Shown here piece by piece: positions 28,485-32,328 of a DNA stretch of 32,328 nt. This DNA comes from a virus. Numbering within the stretch: position 1 is the stretch's first letter; every line of letters begins with the position of its first letter. The stretch is taken from positions 1 through 32,328 of IMG/VR virus record IMGVR_UViG_3300025306_000007. The stretch is one strand, 5' to 3'. The translations under genes and the position numbers were made by a program. The notes beneath the pieces are model-generated. The model was not told the DNA's origin, ran no database searches, and worked only from the letters and a program-made list of their open reading frames with translations.

Positions 28485-29333
28485 ATGCCGCTACCAAAAC
28501 CGAGTTCAGGTGAAAATCACGATGATTTTATGTCCAGATGTATGACAAATGGAATTATGATAACCGATTTCCCAGAGAATGAGCGGCGTTACGCTGTATG
28601 TCAGGGTCAATGGGACAACCCAAAGGAGAAAGAAGTGCAGCACGAACATAAGACAATTAAGTTTGAAGTCAAAGAAGTCAACGAAGAGACTGGTGTATTT
28701 GAAGGCTATGGTTCTACTTTCGGTGGTGAACCCGATTCCTACGGCGACGTAGTGGACAAAGGGGCGTTCACCAAGACCATCGCCGAAGGCGCCAAGCGTA
28801 TTAAAATACTTTGGAATCACCAGACGCTTGAACCTATCGGTAAGCCCGTCGAACTCAGGGAAGACGAGAGGGGCCTATTTATCAAGGCCAAACTCTCACT
28901 GGGCGTCCAGCGGGCGAGGGAAATCCTGGCGCTCATGAAAGACGGCGTTATCAATGAGTTATCTATTGGCTATGACACGATAACCGATGCCGTTGTGGAG
29001 GGTGTCCGCCACCTGAAAGAGGTCAGATTATGGGACATTTCCCCCGTATCATTCGCTGCCAATCCTGATGCGGTGCTGACCAATGTTAAGTCAGGCCGTG
29101 TATTATCCGCCAGTAATTTAGAGAAAGTGCAATCCGCATTAGAGGCATTGCAGGCACTTATCGAAGCCGCACAGACAGAGGAGCCGGAGAAATCCACTCC
29201 CCCCGCTGTAGGCGAAGATGAAGCCGCCGATATGGCTCTAGCCGAGTTGCGTTCTACCATAGATGGGTTCGATGCAATAAAAGCCGAAAGGCGCATTGAT
29301 GCCCTGCTCAAAACCTTACAGGAGGTTAAATAA
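28485..29333 (+). CDS. HK97-type prohead protease
   Basis: 282 residues with AGGAG ahead of ATG. An N-terminal ~50-residue module (MPLPKPSSGENHDDFMSRCM, then NERRYAVCQGQW) is seen fused to some phage proteases. The peptidase U35 domain follows: GYGSTFGGEPDSYGDVVDKG, H112 in LWNHQ, S160 in NELSIGY, then LWDISPVSFAANPDA. His and Ser are the catalytic pair expected of this herpes-like serine protease fold. The C-terminal ~75 residues are Ala/Glu-rich and helical, and may act as scaffold. It cleaves the capsid N-terminal region during maturation. Confidence 0.9.
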   Translation: MPLPKPSSGENHDDFMSRCMTNGIMITDFPENERRYAVCQGQWDNPKEKEVQHEHKTIKFEVKEVNEETGVFEGYGSTFGGEPDSYGDVVDKGAFTKTIAEGAKRIKILWNHQTLEPIGKPVELREDERGLFIKAKLSLGVQRAREILALMKDGVINELSIGYDTITDAVVEGVRHLKEVRLWDISPVSFAANPDAVLTNVKSGRVLSASNLEKVQSALEALQALIEAAQTEEPEKSTPPAVGEDEAADMALAELRSTIDGFDAIKAERRIDALLKTLQEVK

Positions 29334-29338
29334 ATCAA

Positions 29339-30538
29339 ATGCCCGAAATAAGGGAACTTACAGACAAAATTCAAGAGGCTACCGCAACCATGCGGCAGAC
29401 CGCCGACGAGTATCATGCCGAGGCTGAAAAGCTGGGGGCAGTTACCGCCGAAACCAAAATAAAATGGGACAAAGTTAATTCACGGCTCGACGAGTTCGAG
29501 ACCAAACTACAGCGCACCGCCGTTGTAAAACCCGATATGGGCGATGCCAAAAACGAGAAGGCTGCTGCACACCGCGCCGCTTTCTTTAAATGGATGCGCG
29601 GTGGAAAGGCAGCCCTCGAACCCTCTGAACGGAAGAGCCTGGTGGAAGATGCCACTGGCTTATATCTAGTCCCGGAGGATATTGAGGCGGCTATAATCCG
29701 CGCTCTCCCCGGCATCAATCGCTTCCGCCAGTTCGCCGGTGTCTGGACTACATCGCGCGATAAGTTGCGCTGGCGCTCCATGACCGACGTGACAATGGGC
29801 TGGGGCAAACTGGAAACCGGCACCAGCATCGGCGGGCTTGAATCTACCCCTGGCGCTGCTACCGCCTATATCTATGCCGAGGACTTGGTAGGCCTTACCA
29901 AAATCGGTGAAGACGAACTCATGGACACTGACGCCAACTTAGTTGCTATCATCGCCGAGGGCTTCGCCAATTCACGGGCTGCCGTCGAGGATGCTGGCTT
30001 CGCAACTGGCAGGGGTCATACTACCTATCTCGAACCTGCCGGCGTAGCGGTCAATGCGACCCTGGTCGGCACCAATAAAACCGACCTGGCGACTGCGGAT
30101 ACTATCACTACTGACGACATGGTAAAGCTGGAATATGCTTTACCTGCTCAGTATCTTCCTAACGCATCGTTCTTGATGCACCGCAAAACCGAAATGGCCG
30201 TCAGGCTTTTCCGCCCTGCTGTTGCTTCAGGTTACTATGGTAACTATATGTGGCAGCCTTCACTCCAGGTTGGTATGCCGAACACCTTTGACGGCTTCCC
30301 CGTCTGGAACTCTGCCTCAATGAACTACCCTGCTGATACCGTTGACGAGGCCACCTCTGTTGTATTTGGTGACTTCAAACGGGGTTACATGGTAGTTGAC
30401 CGCCTGGGTATGTCTATCCAGAGGCTCGACGAACTTTATGCCGAGTCCGGCCTGGTGGGCTTCAAAGCACACTTCCGTGTTGGTGGCGGCGTGGTCAATA
30501 CCGGCGCCTTCTGGTGCTTGAATAACGAGTCAACTTAA
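29339..30538 (+). CDS. Major capsid protein, HK97 fold
   Basis: 399 residues, AGGAGG about 13 bases upstream. Residues ~1-65 are coiled-coil (LTDKIQEATATMRQTADEYH, then WDKVNSRLDEFETKL), the delta/scaffold region expected to be removed by the protease. The HK97-fold body follows: GLYLVPEDIEAAIIRALPGI, DVTMGWGKLETGT, VGLTKIGEDELMDTDANLV, then SFLMHRKTEMAVRLFRP and MPNTFDGFPVWNSASMN. Strong identity as phage capsid family. It is followed 11 bases later by a small decoration-like gene. Confidence 0.93.
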   Translation: MPEIRELTDKIQEATATMRQTADEYHAEAEKLGAVTAETKIKWDKVNSRLDEFETKLQRTAVVKPDMGDAKNEKAAAHRAAFFKWMRGGKAALEPSERKSLVEDATGLYLVPEDIEAAIIRALPGINRFRQFAGVWTTSRDKLRWRSMTDVTMGWGKLETGTSIGGLESTPGAATAYIYAEDLVGLTKIGEDELMDTDANLVAIIAEGFANSRAAVEDAGFATGRGHTTYLEPAGVAVNATLVGTNKTDLATADTITTDDMVKLEYALPAQYLPNASFLMHRKTEMAVRLFRPAVASGYYGNYMWQPSLQVGMPNTFDGFPVWNSASMNYPADTVDEATSVVFGDFKRGYMVVDRLGMSIQRLDELYAESGLVGFKAHFRVGGGVVNTGAFWCLNNEST

Positions 30539-30549
30539 GGGAGGCTAAC

Positions 30550-30948
30550 ATGGCGATTGAAAAGTTAGCCTACGATATAGTTGACGCAACCATAACAGTT
30601 GGCACTCCTACTCTTGGCTCATTCCCTGTCGCCATCTAACTCAAGAACGCACAAGGTGGCGACTTGAATGTCAGCCGTGCTGTTTTCTTCTACCTGTCCA
30701 AAGACTCCGACGGCTCGACTATCTGTGTGGACGCGACAGATACCACCTCCGTCACCATAGGCACCGATGGGTTATTCCCTGAGATAGCGGGGTACGCAAC
30801 GGCTGTCTCCGGTCATCTAGTCAGCGAGGCAGATGGTGATATTGATGTGACTATCGTCGTCCTTACCACCAAAACTGTCTATCTGGTGCTGGTCATGCCG
30901 GACGGACAGCTTGTCATCAGTAGCATCATGACCTACACGGCATCGTAG
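30550..30948 (+). pseudogene. Small structural protein gene interrupted by in-frame TAA
   Basis: ATG at 30550 opens 29 codons (MAIEKLAYDIVDATITVGTP start) to TAA at 30637-30639. The same frame continues as LKNAQGGDLNVSRAVFFYLS to TAG at 30946-30948, with no other stop. Related phage proteins near the capsid gene usually read 'V.IQLKDA.G', so TAA sits where a Gln (CAA) would be; a single C-to-T change explains it. Alternatives are reading-through, or restart at TTG 30664, where AAGGTGG lies 4 bases upstream, giving 94 residues. The protein would be a capsid-associated or decoration protein of ~132 residues. Confidence 0.6.
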
Positions 30949-30952
30949 CGTT

Positions 30953-30981
30953 GGAGAGGGGGACTAACCATCCCCCTCTCC
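30953..30981 (+). other. Perfect 11-bp hairpin between structural genes
   Basis: GGAGAGGGGGA, loop CTAACCA, TCCCCCTCTCC; no U-run follows. Possible RNA stability or attenuation element downstream of the capsid gene group. Confidence 0.75.
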
Positions 30982-30997
30982 CATTCAGGAGATAATC

Positions 30998-31174
30998 ATG
31001 AGATTAAGGATGCTAACCAGCATTGCCTCGCCGATTGGCTTTTATCAGGAGGGGCAAGTTGCAGATATACCAGAAGATATAGCATGGAAATGGCTGAAGG
31101 CTGGTATAGCGATGATGGACAAAAGCCTGGAATCTAAAGAAACTAAGATTATAAAAAAGCGCAAGGAGAAATAA
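30998..31174 (+). CDS. Small structural-region protein
   Basis: 58 residues (MRLRMLTSIASPIGFYQEGQ, then EDIAWKWLKAGIAMMDKS, basic C-terminus KIIKKRKEK). AGGAG ahead of the ATG. The pattern 'G.v..ip...A..WlkaGiA' is frequent in small phage proteins near capsid genes. Role unknown. Confidence 0.6.
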   Translation: MRLRMLTSIASPIGFYQEGQVADIPEDIAWKWLKAGIAMMDKSLESKETKIIKKRKEK

Positions 31175-31341
31175 ATGGCCAACTCAATCGAGGTGGCACT
31201 CAGACTGCATCGGCTATAATACCCCTTCGGGGCATTGTCATTCCTGCTAACTCTGTTTTCAAGGCGCAAATAGCTGATAGTAGCGCAGGCGGTGACAGCA
31301 CATTAAATATCAAGGTTCACTATCACGAGCAAATAACTTAA
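31175..31341 (+). pseudogene. Frameshifted small structural gene
   Basis: ATG 31175 (MANSIEV, AAGGAG upstream) soon reaches a stop at 31217-31219. From about 31195 another frame is open and clearly protein-like: GGTQTASAIIPLRGIVIPAN, then STLNIKVHYHEQIT, ending TAA at 31339-31341. That second frame has no start codon after its upstream stop at 31144. Joining the two frames near 31190-31198 by one inserted base gives a ~55-residue protein. No slippery heptamer is visible, so an indel (real or sequencing) is likelier than programmed shifting. Confidence 0.6.
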
Positions 31342-31352
31342 GGAGTAAGTAA

Positions 31353-31742
31353 ATGGCTTATATAAAACTTTTCAAAGCAAGCGACGACTCGCAGGTATCC
31401 GCAGCCCCAACTACTACAAACGCAGTCAGTTTTACTTTAAGGGCGGACTTGAATGAAGTCGGCTCGTATCAAAAACTCTATGCGCTGGCGGATGATACTT
31501 ACGTCTGCTCGACAGTCGTGGTGACTCCGACAGGCACGACAGCCACCAAGTGGCAACTAGCGCCGGATGACGGTGGTAACCCAGGAACGCCAGAAGCCTA
31601 CGGTGCGCCTTTGTCTTTAGGGACGGTGAATGACACCGACAAATCATACTTTCATATCAGGGCAAAGGCGATAGATAGCGAGACGCCGATTAATGACGTG
31701 AGTGTTACGCTGGTTGTTTCAGGAATAGCTGCTGCTGAATAG
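31353..31742 (+). CDS. Putative structural/decoration protein
   Basis: 129 residues with AAGGAG upstream of the ATG. Beta-rich (MAYIKLFKASDDSQVSAAPT, then NAVSFTLRADLNEVGSYQKL and KSYFHIRAKAIDSETPIND), with an Ig-like pattern toward the C-terminus. It lies between capsid and fibre genes, so it is probably a virion component, for example a capsid decoration protein. No specific family named. Confidence 0.5.
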   Translation: MAYIKLFKASDDSQVSAAPTTTNAVSFTLRADLNEVGSYQKLYALADDTYVCSTVVVTPTGTTATKWQLAPDDGGNPGTPEAYGAPLSLGTVNDTDKSYFHIRAKAIDSETPINDVSVTLVVSGIAAAE

Positions 31743-31753
31743 TGAGGTAAATC

Positions 31754-32328
31754 ATGGCTGATAATATAACTATTAAACCAATCGCCGTTGAGCGTGACGT
31801 AGCCACAGATGAAATCGCAGGTGTCAGTTATCAGCGCATGAAACTGACGCTCGGCGCTGACGGTACTAATGACGGTGACGTAGCATCGGGTAATCCTTTA
31901 CCCATTACAGGTGCAGTTACTAATGCCGCCGCCACTTCGATAGACGGTAAAATCACAGCCTGTAATACAGGCGCTATCGCCGGAACGGTTACTGCCAACG
32001 CAGGCACTAATCTCAATACGTCTGCCCTTGCACTGGAGGCTGGTGGCAATCTAGCAACCATCGCTGGCAAGGACTTCTCTACAGAGATGACTTTGAGCGC
32101 ATTGAATGGCAAGGTAACAGCCTGCAATACGGGTGCAGTTGTTGTTTCTTCTGGTGCGGTTACTGTGACCAATGCTACGGCTGCCAACCTGAAAGCAGAG
32201 GCTACAATTGCTGCAGGCCAAACTACAGCCGTAACCAATGCAGGTACTTTTGTAACTCAAGAAAATGGAGCAGCCCTGACCGCACTCCAGTTAATAGATA
32301 ATGCCATATCTGGTGCTGGTTATAATAT
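31754..32328 (+). CDS. Repeat-rich fibre/decoration protein, 5' part of the gene continuing at base 1
   Basis: ATG with GAGGTAA upstream; open to the window edge (191 full codons). The N-terminus (VATDEIAGVSYQRMKLTLGA, then DGDVASGNPLPITGA) is the conserved start of a widespread phage structural protein found near capsid and connector genes. Imperfect Ala/Thr/Asn-rich repeats follow (KITACNTGAIAGTVTANAG and KVTACNTGAVVVSSGA), then the module shared with the left edge. The last 116 bases equal 600-715. Closing the 16-base end overlap makes a 653-residue protein ending at 1403. Confidence 0.75.
   Translation, partial: MADNITIKPIAVERDVATDEIAGVSYQRMKLTLGADGTNDGDVASGNPLPITGAVTNAAATSIDGKITACNTGAIAGTVTANAGTNLNTSALALEAGGNLATIAGKDFSTEMTLSALNGKVTACNTGAVVVSSGAVTVTNATAANLKAEATIAAGQTTAVTNAGTFVTQENGAALTALQLIDNAISGAGYN
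32213..32328 (+). repeat. 116-bp direct repeat reaching the window edge
   Basis: Identical to 600-715. Its last 16 bases (32313-32328) equal bases 1-16, and bases 1-127 equal 700-826. The contig therefore begins and ends inside a repeated module. Confidence 0.95.

Noticed and set aside
1-32328. tRNA genes, integrase, attachment sites, insertion sequences
   Set aside because: None recognised on reading; absence by eye is not proof, especially for tRNAs and divergent integrases.

Overview
The window reads as an essentially complete genome of a tailed double-stranded DNA phage (siphovirus type, HK97-type head), about 32.3 kb, very probably circularly permuted or circularly assembled. The last 16 bases repeat the first 16. 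Joining the ends (32,312 bp) fuses an open 5' gene fragment at the right edge (from 31754) in frame with an open 3' fragment at the left edge (to 1403), giving one 653-residue repeat protein. Genes are tightly packed, mostly with ATGA or TAATG overlaps and good Shine-Dalgarno sites. Sigma70-like promoters and one clear Rho-independent terminator point to a bacterial host. I cannot name the host. No integrase, classical repressor, tRNA or CRISPR array was recognised.

Late region, rightward, from about 24.0 kb through the right edge and round to 11.94 kb. A TTGATT-17-TATAAT promoter precedes an HNH endonuclease, terminase small and large subunits, a portal fused to a MuF-like domain, an HK97-type prohead protease and the major capsid protein. 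Several small structural genes follow; one carries an in-frame TAA and one a frameshift. Then come three adhesin-like or repeat proteins (31754 to 3581, across the junction), the head-tail connector, the gp10-like and tail-completion proteins, and two major-tail-type proteins. The tail assembly chaperone has a canonical A AAA AAC slippery site producing a -1 fusion product. Tape measure, tail hub, a tail-tip protein, three small membrane proteins in the lysis position and a transglutaminase-like cysteine hydrolase follow. Three tiny genes and a strong terminator (11901-11936) close the unit.

Early region, rightward, 12.0 to 20.9 kb. A near-consensus promoter (TTGACA-17-TATCAT) fires almost onto the start codon of a zinc-ribbon gene. 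Behind it are many small, mostly unrecognised genes with CxxC zinc motifs, a protein built of nine 11-residue repeats, a recombination-type protein, a DUF4373/DnaD-like replication protein, an Rcl/deoxyribosyltransferase-like protein, a NinG/HNH-like nuclease, an adenine/cytosine-N4 type DNA methyltransferase, an HExxH protein and a calcineurin-like phosphoesterase. A methyltransferase C-terminal remnant sits between the recombination and replication genes.

Leftward accessory operon, 22.7 to 21.1 kb: six small genes driven by a TTGATA-17-TATATT promoter, including an alanine/tryptophan-rich Imm5-like protein. Between this promoter and the late promoter lies a rightward ParB-methyltransferase fusion gene, which carries two perfect hairpins inside its reading frame.

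Points most worth a second look: the in-frame palindromic segment in the ParB-methyltransferase gene, the 14-residue and 11-residue repeat proteins, the transglutaminase-like enzyme in place of a recognisable murein hydrolase, predicted leaderless starts at two main promoters, and two broken-looking structural genes close together.
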